From positions 43,037,648-43,101,647 of the forward strand of contig CM038221.1 of the NCBI GenBank assembly GCA_021442155.1: a DNA stretch of 64,000 bases. The letters are read 5' to 3'. The notes beneath the pieces were generated by a model that saw nothing but the letters and a program-made list of their open reading frames with translations, searched no databases and was not told where the DNA came from. The translations under genes and the position numbers were made by a program. Source of the stretch: Cymbidium sinense. Its lineage: Eukaryota > Streptophyta > Magnoliopsida > Asparagales > Orchidaceae. Positions 1 to 11,400 of this stretch are shown here, piece by piece (the stretch's first letter is position 1; the number at the start of each line of letters is the position of its first letter).

Positions 1-2430
1 CCCGTCTTAGATTTTTAAGTCCAAAGTGGTAGCCCACCTGCCATAAGGTAGGACTATCCGACCTAAGGGGTTGCCTTTCAGCGTGCAATGAATATGCTAG
101 GAAGAAGGCATGGCAGACTTACATCTTCCAAAGGAGGGAAAAGCTGCTAGGGTGATTTTTTGGATGGACAACACATCGAACCCTACCTAAGGCGACTACT
201 GAGTGAGCGCCGCTGGGGGTCTTACCTCAACTCAAGAGTAGTCTTGATGAATAAATTGATTTTAATCTCATTTGACTTTATGTGTTTTGATTTAATTTAA
301 TTTCATGTGTTATGTTATGGACCCCGGCATTGAGAAGGGCTATGTTGGCCTTGACACTATTTACAAATCCAAAGGGTAGTCTACTAGCCACAAGGCGACT
401 ATCGGTCAGGGTTGCCTTTTTTATGCCTCTTAGGAAGAAAGCGTAGCAAATTTATATCTTCCAAAGTAGGGATCAGTCGTTGGGATGATCTGTCGATGGC
501 GCAATAAATCAAACCCAACCTAGGGTGACTATTTGAGCAAATGTCATTGTGGACTCATATTGACTCAAGAATAGTTAGGATTAATTTAGTTTTAGATGGA
601 CCCTGTTGGTGTACGATGGATCTACTAAGAAAGAGCTAATATCAGCCTAAACCCATATTAGATTTACAAATCCAAAGCGATAGTCTACCGGCCGTGAGGT
701 AGAACTAACCAACCAAGGGGGTTCCTTTCGGTGTGCAATGGTCAAGATAGGAAGAAAACACGGGAACTCACATCCTCCTACACAAGGAACCATTGGGGTG
801 ATCAGTTTCTTGTGCAAGAAATTGAACCCAACCTAAGGCAGCCTGTTGGTTTGCGATGGTCATGCTAGAAAGAATGTGCAGTAAAATTATATCTTTCAAA
901 GCAAAAATGGTTGTCGGGGTGACCCGTTGGTGGCACAACAAGTTGAACCTGACTTAAGGGTGACTACTGAGAGAGTGCCAACCCGGAGACTTATCTCAAC
1001 TCAAAGTAGTTAGACAATTCCTATAGGAAGTTTTGCCGACATTGCCCTAAAGATAGGATGTCTACTTGGGAAAGGGGCCACTGGGGGCTTGAATTCCTAA
1101 TCCATAAGCGAAGATATATTTTATTTATTTTAAGTTTGCGTGGACCCTATTGGTTTGCGAGGGAACACACTGATAAGGAGCTCATATCAATCTAGTCCTA
1201 TCTCAGACTTACTAGACTAAGGGAGAATCTACATATCCACAAGATAAATTCTCCAACCACAGGGGTGGCTATGAAAGGGGGACTGCCCAATCCAAAAGTA
1301 ACCAGGGTAGTGTCTAAATGGGGTCGCTAAGGATGTGATTGAAATAGAGTGCCCACAACGGAGGTGCCGCTAGGGGCGTTATACAAAACCATGTAAAAGA
1401 AAGCCTATAGGCATACGGTGGCCAACTTAAAGAGAAAGCATGGGGACTCACATATGCTAAGAGTGCCGTATCCACTGGATGGGTCATCGTCAGCATGGCA
1501 ATAACCAACCAACCTAAGGTGCCCGTCGGTTTACGATAATCAGTCTAGAAAGAAGACGTGTGGGATTACATCTCCCAAAGTGATGATTCTTTGGGATATA
1601 GTATGTCTTTCATTATCCAACCTAGGGAGACTACTAAGTGAGGGGTCCTGCGTAGGGACCAAACCCAGGCTTGAAGTAGTCAAGAGGAAAGGAGCTACTG
1701 TGAGTCTTATCCTAAGCCTCAGATATATCCGACCTAGTCAGTGTATGATGGCTAGTTCAAGAAGAAAGTATGTAGACTTACATCCTTTTAAACAAAGTCA
1801 ACATGAGGTAACTTACTGGGTGCACAGTGAGACCAAACTAACATGGCGCTCATCAATTTGCAATGGTCAAGTCATGAAGAAAGCGTGGAGACTCACATCC
1901 ACCAGACAAGTGATCACTGGGGTGACACACTAGCAAGGTAGCATGTCGGCCCGACCTTGAGTAGCTAATGAGTGAGTGACATAGGGGGCTTGGTCCCACA
2001 TCAAAATAGCCAGAGATAAAAGATATGTGTTCATTTGTGTTATGAAAGAGGGAATGGGATGCCTCTTGGGTTCTCTTACACCTACCTTAAACACACAGAA
2101 GAATTGATGAAATGGCACCGTAGGGGCAATTGTGACTCCACCAAGAGAGGATGATGCTTGGGTTCTCTTACACATAACTTAGTTGTACTAGTCAAAATAG
2201 GATGCCTCTTGGGTTCTCTTACACCTATCCTAATAGCACTGGAGGATTGTTTATAGTTTATGTTTATGTTATGGTGGGATAGGATGCCTCTTAGGTTCTC
2301 TTATAGCTACCCTAAATACTTCGTGGCAGATTCACAAGTGTAAGAAATTTCTAACACATAAGAGATGGAATTTGATATGAAAGGAAGTTTTATTGATGAT
2401 TATTTTAAAACATGATTTATGGATAGTATT
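1..2430 (-). repeat. 3' UTR of element C: long imperfect tandem repeats
   Basis: This non-coding stretch lies downstream of integrase. It is built from diverged units that each contain a phrase like gaccctgttggtgtgcgatgg, a phrase 'tccaaagggatagtctac', a phrase 'cctaaggggtgcctttcgg' and a core 'aagaaagcgtggggact'. I see about eight versions of the core, near 100, 430, 750, 870, 1420, 1550, 1755 and 1875. A second small family, 'ggatgcctcttgggttctc', recurs near 2058, 2150, 2203 and 2285. The block matches 30921-34300 in element B. Short predicted proteins here (for example around 1580-1933 and 1930-2175) have no recognisable domain and are not conserved in B, so I treat them as chance. Confidence 0.75.
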
Positions 2431-3450
2431 TTTTTTTCTAGAGGAATTGATACTCTCCTTACAATTTATAAGTTGATAACATCCTCCTTGGCGGTAGCCT
2501 TCTTTATGACAAGGGCCTTAGTTCAAACTTACCTCCCATTTTTTGACAACAATTGGTTTCCTTAGAACAAGCTCTCTCCTTAAAAAGGTCTAGGGGGACC
2601 AACTTGTTATGAGCTTGAATCATTTTGGCTTTGTACAACTCAAGGTTAGCATCTCTCCCAAACCAACCCATAATTTGGTATTATGCTCCATTATGATTTT
2701 ACTACCCACGACTATCCTTAGTGATGAGAGTTGGACTTTTAATGGTATAACAGCTTTAGAACCATATACGAAGGAGAATGAGGTAGATTGAGTTGGAGTT
2801 TTATATGTGGTTTGGTAAGTCCACAAGGCTTCAACTAACTTCTCATGCCACTGTCACTTGTTGTCATCGAGCATCTTCTTTAATATTTAGATGTGAGTTT
2901 TCTTAAAGGATTTTGCTAAGCCATTTGCCCTTGGGTAGTATATGGTAGAATATCTCCAATCTATGTTGTGTCTTCGGGCAAAGTTGTTAATTTTAGTGCT
3001 CTTGAATGCTGTACCATTATCGAATATAATTCATCGAGGCACCCCGAACCTATATATGATATGGTTCCTGAAAATTGGAGCACATGCTAAGCTGTGACCT
3101 CTCTAAGTGGGATTGCCTCTACCTACTTGGAAAAATAGTTGGTGGTAGCTAAAATGAACTAGTGACCCTTGGAAGAAGAAGGATCGATTGGACCCACTAT
3201 GTTGGTACCCCGACACTCAAATGACTATAAGGCCAATGTAGGATGTCAAATGTTGGGTGGTTGATGTAGGACCACACCGTATACCTGACATTGGTGGCAT
3301 CTCCTAGCCTTCGTCCATGTATTCTCATCTTGGCTCATTGAAATTTTGGCCAAACAGCGTGGCACATTTTATCGAAGGACCACCAGTACAAGGTGCCATC
3401 CACGAGACTGTAGGAAAGGGCTCTTTGTTTCACCTGATGTGCTAGTGACC
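2431..3450 (-). pseudogene. Integrase region of element C pol (degraded)
   Basis: This is the C-terminal part of the polyprotein, which would insert the cDNA into host DNA. The C-terminal segment at 2620-2826 reads with a typical gypsy core end (YxTTYKTPTQSTxFSxVYGS). Upstream, around 3100-3200, the core phrase AT-x-YFSK can be read, but the Asp usual in 'ATDYFSKW' is Asn, the following Trp codon is TAG, and a Gln codon a few residues before it is also TAG. The zinc-binding N-terminus (about 3250-3350) is barely recognisable. Homologous to 34400-35420 in element B. Not functional. Confidence 0.75.
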
Positions 3451-3451
3451 T

Positions 3452-4470
3452 CTATTGAGGTAGTTTGCCCATATTTAGATAATCCATGAATGGTTGCCTC
3501 CAATCTGGCTCCTCATCCATTTTGGCAACGACAACCTCTCCTTCAAGAGAGAATCTCTCAATGAGTTCAACGTCAATAAGGGATAGGACTTGTCTATTTT
3601 GGACCCTTATTAGTATGGACTCATCTTCCGGACATGCCAACTCCTTGGCAAGCTTGCTTAATGCATCCGCTATTGCGTTCTCTCCATGAGGAATCTTATA
3701 GATGGTAACCTCTGGGATTTGAGCCAACAGCTCCATGGCGTACTTGTGATAGTGTTGTAGTTTAGGCTTGAGAATCTTATAAGACCTAGCGACTTGGTTG
3801 ATGACTAGGTGAGAGTCCCCATATATATTGATATTTTGGATGCATAGCATGATAGCTAACTCTAGACCAGTAATCAGAGCCTCATATTCAGCTTCATTAT
3901 CGATGCATGGATTGGACAGATGATATGAGAATCTCATCATATTGCGATTCGAAGTTAGGAGAACTATTCCTACCCCTGCCTTCCCTTGAAGAGTAGATTG
4001 CGGTTCTTCTCCCCTTTGAGAGAAAGCTGTACCATCAAAGTACATCTCCCAACGGTGAGCACTAGTATCCCCCAAGTTCATGATTTGTTCATAGGGGAGA
4101 TCATCATTAAGCAGAGAAGCAGCTAGGAGTGGATGCGTTGCTAAGAAATTCACAAGTGCTTGTCCTTTGATGACACGGAGGGGTACAAATATTATGTCAA
4201 ACTGAGACAAAATCATGGACCAACACGCCAACCGTCCGAATAAGGTTAGCCGTGGCATGAGATATTGTCGTGGATTGACTATAGAGATCAAGTTAACCTT
4301 ATGAGAAAGCATGTAATATTGTAGCTTTTGGGATGCAAAGGTTAAAGCTGGGTAGTGCTTTCAATAGGTGGATAGTTTGCCTCAGCAAGAATTAGACGAC
4401 AACTGAGATAATAGAGAGTATTCTCCTTCCCTTTGTCATTGGTTTAATCCAACAAAGCACCAAGGGAGTC
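3452..4470 (-). pseudogene. Ty3 RNase H remnant followed by archaeal-type RNase H, element C
   Basis: The longest open frame of C, 3452-4312, has 286 codons. Its first 65 or so residues are the end of the RT-linked RNase H and the connection (LSQFDIIFVP). Residues 88-225 are a second, archaeal-type RNase H. The four acidic residues of the active site are all present: D93 (MYFDG), E142 (NEAEYEAL), D166 (YGDSHLVI) and D216 (AIADAL). A second RNase H after the Ty3 one is the hallmark of the Tat lineage. The rest of the first RNase H lies in 4313-4470 and is out of frame. The domain would digest the RNA strand during reverse transcription. It is intact as a domain but its polyprotein is not. Confidence 0.85.
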
Positions 4471-5736
4471 ATATAATACAGTAGTATATAATATGAGTGG
4501 CTTGCCTGGGATAGGGACTACTAGAACTAGGCATCATCAGGTATTGCTTAATGTCTTCGAAGGCATGCTGGCAGTGATCATCCCACTTGAACTTGGCATC
4601 CTTTTTAACAAGTGTTGAAAATGGTTGGCATCTTCTTGATAAGTTGGAAATGAAGCATCTCAGATATGCCAACCACCCTTGGAGTGACCTAAGTTGTGTT
4701 AGACTTTTAGGGGGTGGGATTTTCAATATAGCTTTGATCTTCTCCAGATCGATTTCTATTCCACAGTGTCGAACAATGAACCGAAATTTCCCCAAAGCTA
4801 CTCCGAATGCACACTTCAGGGGGTTCATTTTGAGGTTATATTATCTTATCCATTCAAAAACTACTTTGAAGTAAAAGAGATGGTCTTCCTTTTCTTTGCT
4901 TTTAATAATGAGATCATCGACATAGCATTCAATTTGATGATGAATGAGTTTGTCGAAGATTCAACTTATGGCCTGCTGGTATGTGGCACCAGCTTTTTTA
5001 AGGCTAAAAGGCATGACCTTATAATAATAAATTCTGATCGGGGTTTGAAAGGTAGTGTTTCTCTCATCCTCTAGGGTCATCTTTATTTGGTTATATCCAG
5101 ATGAGTCATCAATGAAGGAGAATATTGCATGAGATGAGGCAATGTCCACCATCAATTCTATGATTGGTAGTGGAAATTCATCTTTAGGACATGCCTTATT
5201 TAGATCCTTAAAATAGATGCATATGCGAATCTGGCCATTCTTCTTCTTAATTAGAACGACACTGGCCAATCAAGTAGGATATTTTTCTTCCCTGATAAAG
5301 CTAGCATCGATCAGTTTCTTGACTTCAAAAATGACCTGTTGTTCAATGCCTAAACGCATGCGTCTAGGAGCTTTCTTGATAGGGTTAGCATCAGGTTCTA
5401 TTGCTAGATTATGGACTACCACATTAGGAGATAAACTGGGCATTTCTTCATAACTCCTTATGAAGCAGTCCTTAAACTCAGTCAATAACCTAATCAAGTC
5501 ATTGGTTTCCTCTTCATTCAACAAGGAACTGATGTATGTCAGATGTGGATTTTCTTGTGTCCCTAAGTTGATCTCTTTAAGTTCATCAATGGTTGACTTG
5601 ATCTCTTCTTCAAACTCTGGTGGTGCATCTTTGACTTCAAATTCATTTGGATCATCTAAAATTTCTAAACACACCTCCTCATATGAGTTAGCCTGATTTG
5701 AAAAGAACCTATCAGATTCCAAATGATTGGTGATGA
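4469..5736 (-). pseudogene. Reverse transcriptase of element C pol (broken), 5' part cut by S1
   Basis: This is RT with its upstream pol segment. The upstream segment up to 5736 is acidic and holds the NPIKKAPRRMR block; then come KKKNGQIRIC, the FIDDSSGYNQIKM block, and YVDD at 4913-4924 (the RT metal-binding motif, intact). The thumb/connection follows at 4469-4828 (MNPLKCAFGVA; PPPKSLTQLRSLQGWLAYLRCF). In-frame stops: TGA at 5270-5272 where the family has Trp (YPTW), TGA at 4958-4960, TAA at 4841-4843. An open frame runs on from pol to 5830, but its first 31 or so codons beyond 5736 are read from the inserted LTR S1 and are not pol. The natural continuation of the gene resumes at 20665. 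Confidence 0.85.
5732..5736. repeat. Target-site duplication GATGA, left copy (S1)
   Basis: GATGA directly precedes the TGTTGACC start of S1. The same five bases follow its other end at 20660-20664. Element B, without the insertion, has one copy in 'ggtgatgactaag' near 37590, and the rejoined C sequence reads 'ggtgatgactaggc'. Confidence 0.85.
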
Positions 5737-6779
5737 TGTTGACCTCAATTTTAAAATGAGCTCTCAACCCCTCCCTCTTAGATATAGGACTTCTCTTAGA
5801 CCTTAAGAGATCCTTAGTCTTAAGACACATCTAGTGATTAGGTGGACACTCAACCTAGCCCAAGAGACTTAGAAGAGTTAGCCATAGGAATAGGTCATGC
5901 CTTAGGGGTGTTAGGAAAATTTGCCTACCCTATAACTTAGATCACATTCCACACTTTCTTTTCTTCAACATCAAAACTAAATTAATTCCAGCTTAATTGA
6001 TTTTTCTCCAAACTCAAATCAACCCCATATGATTGAAATCCATGATCAATTCTCATGATTGAAGCTCATGATTGAAATTCCAAATCAAAAATATCTCCTA
6101 AGTCCTTTAATTCTCTTCTAAGGACTTAGCCCAAATCAAATTCAAACCACCTTAAACTCATGAAAGTTTTCTCACAACTCATTTATATTCTCATTTCTAT
6201 TCACATATATAAATGAAATATAAATTCAAATCAATTAAACTAAATCCAAAATTCAAATCCAAACTCAAAATATTTTCTAAGTCATTTATTTCCATCTTAA
6301 GGACTTAGCCTAGATCATGTTCAAATCAATTCAAACTCATGAAAATTTCTCACAACTCATTTATATTTTCATTTATCTTAACATATATAAATGAGATATA
6401 AATTCAAATCATTCAAACTAAATTCAAAATTCAAATCTAAAATTCCACAAATACCTTATGGACTTAGCTCAAACTAGCTCAAATCACTTCAAGTCATGAA
6501 ATTTTCTCATGACCCATTTATATTTTCATTTATATTCACAAATATAAATGAAATATAAATTCAAATATCCAAAACCAATCTCAAAACTCAAACTCAAATT
6601 CCATCAAAATTCAACCTAAGCCTTTCAAGTCAAAATCTTGAATTTAGCCAAATCAACTTCAAATTAAGCCAAACCCTTGATTTTTTTTCATGATTCAATC
6701 AACCATACAATAATGAATCCAAATATAAACATAAACTTCAATCACTTAACCAAAAAACCAAATTCATAAAGAAAACCCA

Positions 6780-7860
6780 AGTGAAACTCATGTTCACCCC
6801 TTTGAACTTGAAATTGTCAAATGGATCAAAACCCATTTGACTTCAAACCACTTGCAAATGGATTTATATTTCAATCATAAGTCCATATACAAGTTTAATC
6901 AAACTCAATCAAGCTTTGACCAAGCCATTTGACCCACTTAGGCTCACTTGACCCAAAGTGACCTAAAGTACCCCTTATGAGCCAAATTCTAATCCTAACT
7001 AAATTGGATTGAACCAAGCCTACCTAACCTCCCATCATGATCAACAATCATCATGAGATGATCAATCACTCAAATTGGGTCAAACCAAGTCAAACCTAAG
7101 GATTTACCAAGTCAACACTCAGCCAAAATGAAACCCAACATAGCTAAAATCCTCCATAAGCCAAATTGATTGAAACCATTAATCTAAGTTCATTCATGAT
7201 CAATGTTTGAACTTGACCAAGTCAACATTTGAGCCTAACCTAACCCAATTGGCTACCTGGCCCAAGTTGACCCAACTTGACCTAAAAAGTTAAAATATGT
7301 CAAAACTTGATCTAAGCCAAATTGATTGAAACCAATGGGTCAAGTCTATTCCAAATCACTTGTTGAACTTAACCAAAACCTCAATTGGCCAACTAGACCC
7401 AACCTAGCTTAATTGACCATGAACCCAACTTGGCCTAAAGGTAACCAAAATTGATTGGAAACAAAGATACTAATCCATTTCATATGACCAGCCAAACATG
7501 AACCAACCCATGACCTAAGCCAAATAGGTCAAATGGGTCAATCTGATCAACTTGACCCATTTGACCTAAATGAGCCCAATTGAACCAAAATCTAATATAA
7601 ACAAAATTGAATCAAACCAAAGCCACCAAAATATTTCAAATGGTCATATGAACTTGACGTAACCCTTAGTTTGACCCAATTTGACCAATTGGTAAACTTG
7701 ACCCAAGTTGACCCTTTTTGACCTAAATGGCTCAACATGAGCCAAATCATATCAAACCAACTCCAAATTCAATGAAACTTGGTCAAACCTATTTTCTCAT
7801 CATACCAAACATACCAAACTAAAATCAAGGTCAAATGACCATTTTACCCCTTGGCCATAG
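6780..7860 (+). promoter_or_regulatory. TTGACC-rich field in S1 (possible W-box cluster)
   Basis: This part of the LTR is saturated with TTGACC and its reverse complement. I counted 17 TTGACY/RGTCAA hexamers in 7201-7860; about 0.6 would be expected in random sequence with equal bases. TTGAC[C/T] is the core recognised by plant WRKY factors. It lies upstream in the LTR, where the promoter/enhancer part (U3) is expected. It could instead be a degenerate simple repeat without function. Equivalent fields are at 14170-14900, 29030-29720, 50460-51240 and 63100-64000. Confidence 0.5.
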
Positions 7861-8395
7861 GGTAACCCAAAATCAAAACCACTTGGAATTTAGTCAATTC
7901 CTTTTCATGGAGACTTGGCACTCTCTTAGTGATCAAGTGAACACTAGGGAGTGTGGTGCACCCAACCCAATGGGTTTGAGTTAGCCCAACTTATCCCATC
8001 ATCCCAATGGCCAAACCCTCCCATTAAAATCAAATCCTCCTCCCTCTTCCCCACACCCCCACTCCTTCTCTGCCAAACCAACCACATGCACCAAAAAACA
8101 ACCTAACTAACTCATTGCATGAGGGGTATTGGATCAAAATGGCAAGGAGGCTTGCAACTATTCGATCCTTCAAGGGGGAGATAGACTCTCCTAATTCAAT
8201 TCAATCTTCACTCTTCCTCAGCTGATTAAAGCATAGGAACTCAAAGCAAGCTCTAGCTAGTCTTCCGTAGCTCCTAGAGAGAGTTTGAAACTTGATTTTC
8301 TCAGTTTTCATCACTAAAAAATAGGGGAGCTCCACTGAAAATTGAATTTACTCCACACTCAACATCAACCCAATTCCTTCTTCAAGCTCCATCAG

Positions 8396-8400
8396 AGGAC
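8396..8400. repeat. Target-site duplication AGGAC, left copy (S2)
   Basis: AGGAC precedes the TGTGGTG terminus of S2. The partner copy is at 15652-15656, immediately after the other terminus. Confidence 0.85.
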
Positions 8401-11400
8401 TGTGGTGAAAATATTCTCGCCACCATTTATCATCTTGAAGAGGGTAAATGAAAATAGAAATATATGCCGTTGTTCAGGACACCACGTAGATCCGCAGGTG
8501 TTCTTATTAGGGTGATTGGGTATGACATTAAGGAATAGTGTACTATCTCGAGAGATAGAAGTCACTACCCTGCAATGGACCTAATCACCTGAATAAGGAC
8601 TCCTAAGGACAATGGGTTTGCATATGTACCAAAGATTCTTCCCCTACTTTACATGGAAAAGTAAAGTAGGGTTTATTTTAAATCAGGTTCCTTAAGTTCC
8701 CTATGGAGGCAAGCCCCTATAGTTAATTATACCCTAAGGAATGAGATTCTTTAGGAATACTCTCGATTAAGGTAAATGATCATTGTCTTCAAAGATTTCA
8801 AGGATATGACTATCAATCAATTGGTTTATTTTTAGAAGATTAAATGGGATTGATCAAAGAGGGGGAGTTCTTTTCAGAGCTAAAGGAAGATAAGTAGGAG
8901 ATGCTTACGATGCTAGGAAACCTAGCAAGCATCTCAAATTATCCTATGGTTGGCCTTTACATAAGTTGTTTGAATTAAATTTTTATTTGAAATCTAGGAC
9001 TTTCAATTCCATGACACAAGATCATGAGAATGCCTAAGTGGTAAGGATTTATGCTTGTAGCCTGCAAAGAGGAGAAGCAACCTCGGATCCTAAATCTAGG
9101 GAGCTTCGGCAAGGGCCAAAGCACGACCTAAATCTAAGGAGAAAATGGGCATATGGTTTACCTCCGCAAGAGAGGATAAACCACCCACTGCTTAGACTTA
9201 CAATTGCCTGGGGGTGGCCACCAACTAACTCCTCCTATGGTTTTAAATTCATGTAGGCAAGTCATATGTTTATGCAAGATAGCAAGGTTATTATTTATTT
9301 AGAATGAGGTTAAATCCTTAAACACACTTCATAAGAGACTAGATCATGTAGGGCATGATTCAATGACTTAAATCTAATATAAATTTTTTATATATTTTAT
9401 TTTTATTTTAGACAATCAATTTGACTCAGGCTTGTAGGATGCATATGCCTAATGCATGAGAAATGAGATTGTGGGCCAAAATTAGAGAGAAGGAGAGGTG
9501 TGTTTTCATCATGGATCTTAAAGGTCAAGCCAAGTTCACAAGCATGAGTGAAAGCCCTCCAAATCAAGAATGAATCAATATGCTTTTTATGCATGATATT
9601 ATAAAGAAAAGGCAACATTCAACTAAAGAGTTGCTAATTATTTTTATCTTGTTTTATAGCCTAAGCTTTAGGTGAGGTTATGAGCTATTTATTTTTAATT
9701 TTGAGTTGATTAATTTGGCAGAAAATTTTATTTTTTTCTAAGAGCCTAATCTTCATCCAGGCTATACATCAAAGCAAGAAAAAAAACTAAGAAAATATGC
9801 CATTTCTAATGCACAAGCTAAACAAACATCAAACATTTTATAAAACTAGCGTAAAAGAATAAGAAGCCAAACCCGAAAAGAAATTAGGTAGCTAACCTCT
9901 ACCCTTATACAGCCCAGATTACAAATGAATTATAAAAAGGAATTCATGTTATGGGGGTCTTCATTCTTCTTCTTTTTTCTTTCTTCTTTCTTCTTTTGGT
10001 TTCTTCTTTTGGATGGTTGGAATGTGGATGCTCCAAAGGCTTCACATGGCACATAAGATATAGTCTTATAACCAATGTTCATCCTAATCTCCCATGGCAA
10101 TCATTTTAAAATCCTAATTATAAAATTTTACATGGAAAGGAAAAGTAATTCTAACTAACACCTGTAAAATAGAGATTAGCTAAACAAACCACACATTCCC
10201 AAGCATGTATATAAACAAATTGGACTTAGCACCCCACACATGGGTGGCCATGTCCACCTAGCCAATTTTGGATTATGCTTAGGAGGGTAAGCGACCTGCA
10301 CAGCAAAAGTAGTTATATTTTTATTACAACACCCCTTAAGCACAATCCCCTACAAAAGATAATGATTAGACTAAATTGCCTTACCATTCATTCTACGCAC
10401 ATACACCCTAATATCTAGACTAAAAATTACATCACAGAATAAAAGAAAACATCAAACCATTCACTGTCCTAATATAGGACTAGAAGTGGTGACTTAGCCT
10501 AATGTGTGTACCATGTAAGGTTTGTGTGGTATGATTAGCTAGGCTTTAAGGTTAGGATTTTCTAAGTGTGAAAAGATTCAACTTAGAAGAATGGTCTCAT
10601 TTAAGTTATTTAGTTGATTTAGGTTAATTTTATTTGATGGTTTGATTTGGTTTGAATGAACTTACTTAATTACTAAGTTGTAAAGACAGGAAGAAGAGAG
10701 AACTTCTCTTTCCTTCCCTACCTTAAGCAATTTCTAAAGTGGATTCATACTTAATTTTTTTTAGTAAATGTCTTATTATATATTTTAATTAATCCTAAAT
10801 TTAGGTTTTCCCTAAATAAACCAACTCAAAAAGAAAGACATTTTTAATATTTAGTAAAGTGAATTACTATCACAAAACACAACATTTTATTTCTTTCCCA
10901 CATATGTATCATGCATATGAATGAATCCTAAGCATATCTATACATGCCATGCAAGTATTTAGCACACCTTAATGATGAATGCTAAGAGAGGTTGCATAAG
11001 GAATTTTGGAATGTTTCATGTATGCATGATTTCGTTAAATAGAAGAGAGTGATTCTTTTATCCATTTTTGATATGCACATTTAAAAGTATGAAGACATAA
11101 GTGAGTACGACGCCATTATTAGCACCAGGGTTGTAAGGTACAAGACTTACTTAGGGCTACTTTTCTTAAAAGACATAAGTGAATCATGTACAAAAAGAAA
11201 TGCATAGAAATAGAATCATGCAAAAAGTTTATGTTGGTTTGTTAAGTAGAAGAGAACGACTCTTTTATCCATATTTGATATGCACATTTACAAGTATAAA
11301 AGACATAAGTGAGTATGGAACCATTGTTAGCACCAGGATTGTAAGGTACAAGACCTACTTAGGGCTACTTAAAGCTTCGCAACCCCAGGGTTGTCCAGCC

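Noticed and set aside
4587..5074. Plus-strand frames over the RT region (also 3486-3689, 5217-5453, 5460-5696, 36430-36798)
   Set aside because: Antisense shadows of the pol domains, which have clear motifs on the minus strand.
1..5736. Left pol block (2431-5736) as a separate element from the protease block at 20665-23122
   Set aside because: The GATGA duplication and the sequence continuity after removing S1 show they are one element.
5737..5830. N-terminal extension of the pol frame 5270-5830 as part of RT
   Set aside because: These codons are the first bases of the inserted LTR S1 read through by chance; the element C gene continues at 20665.
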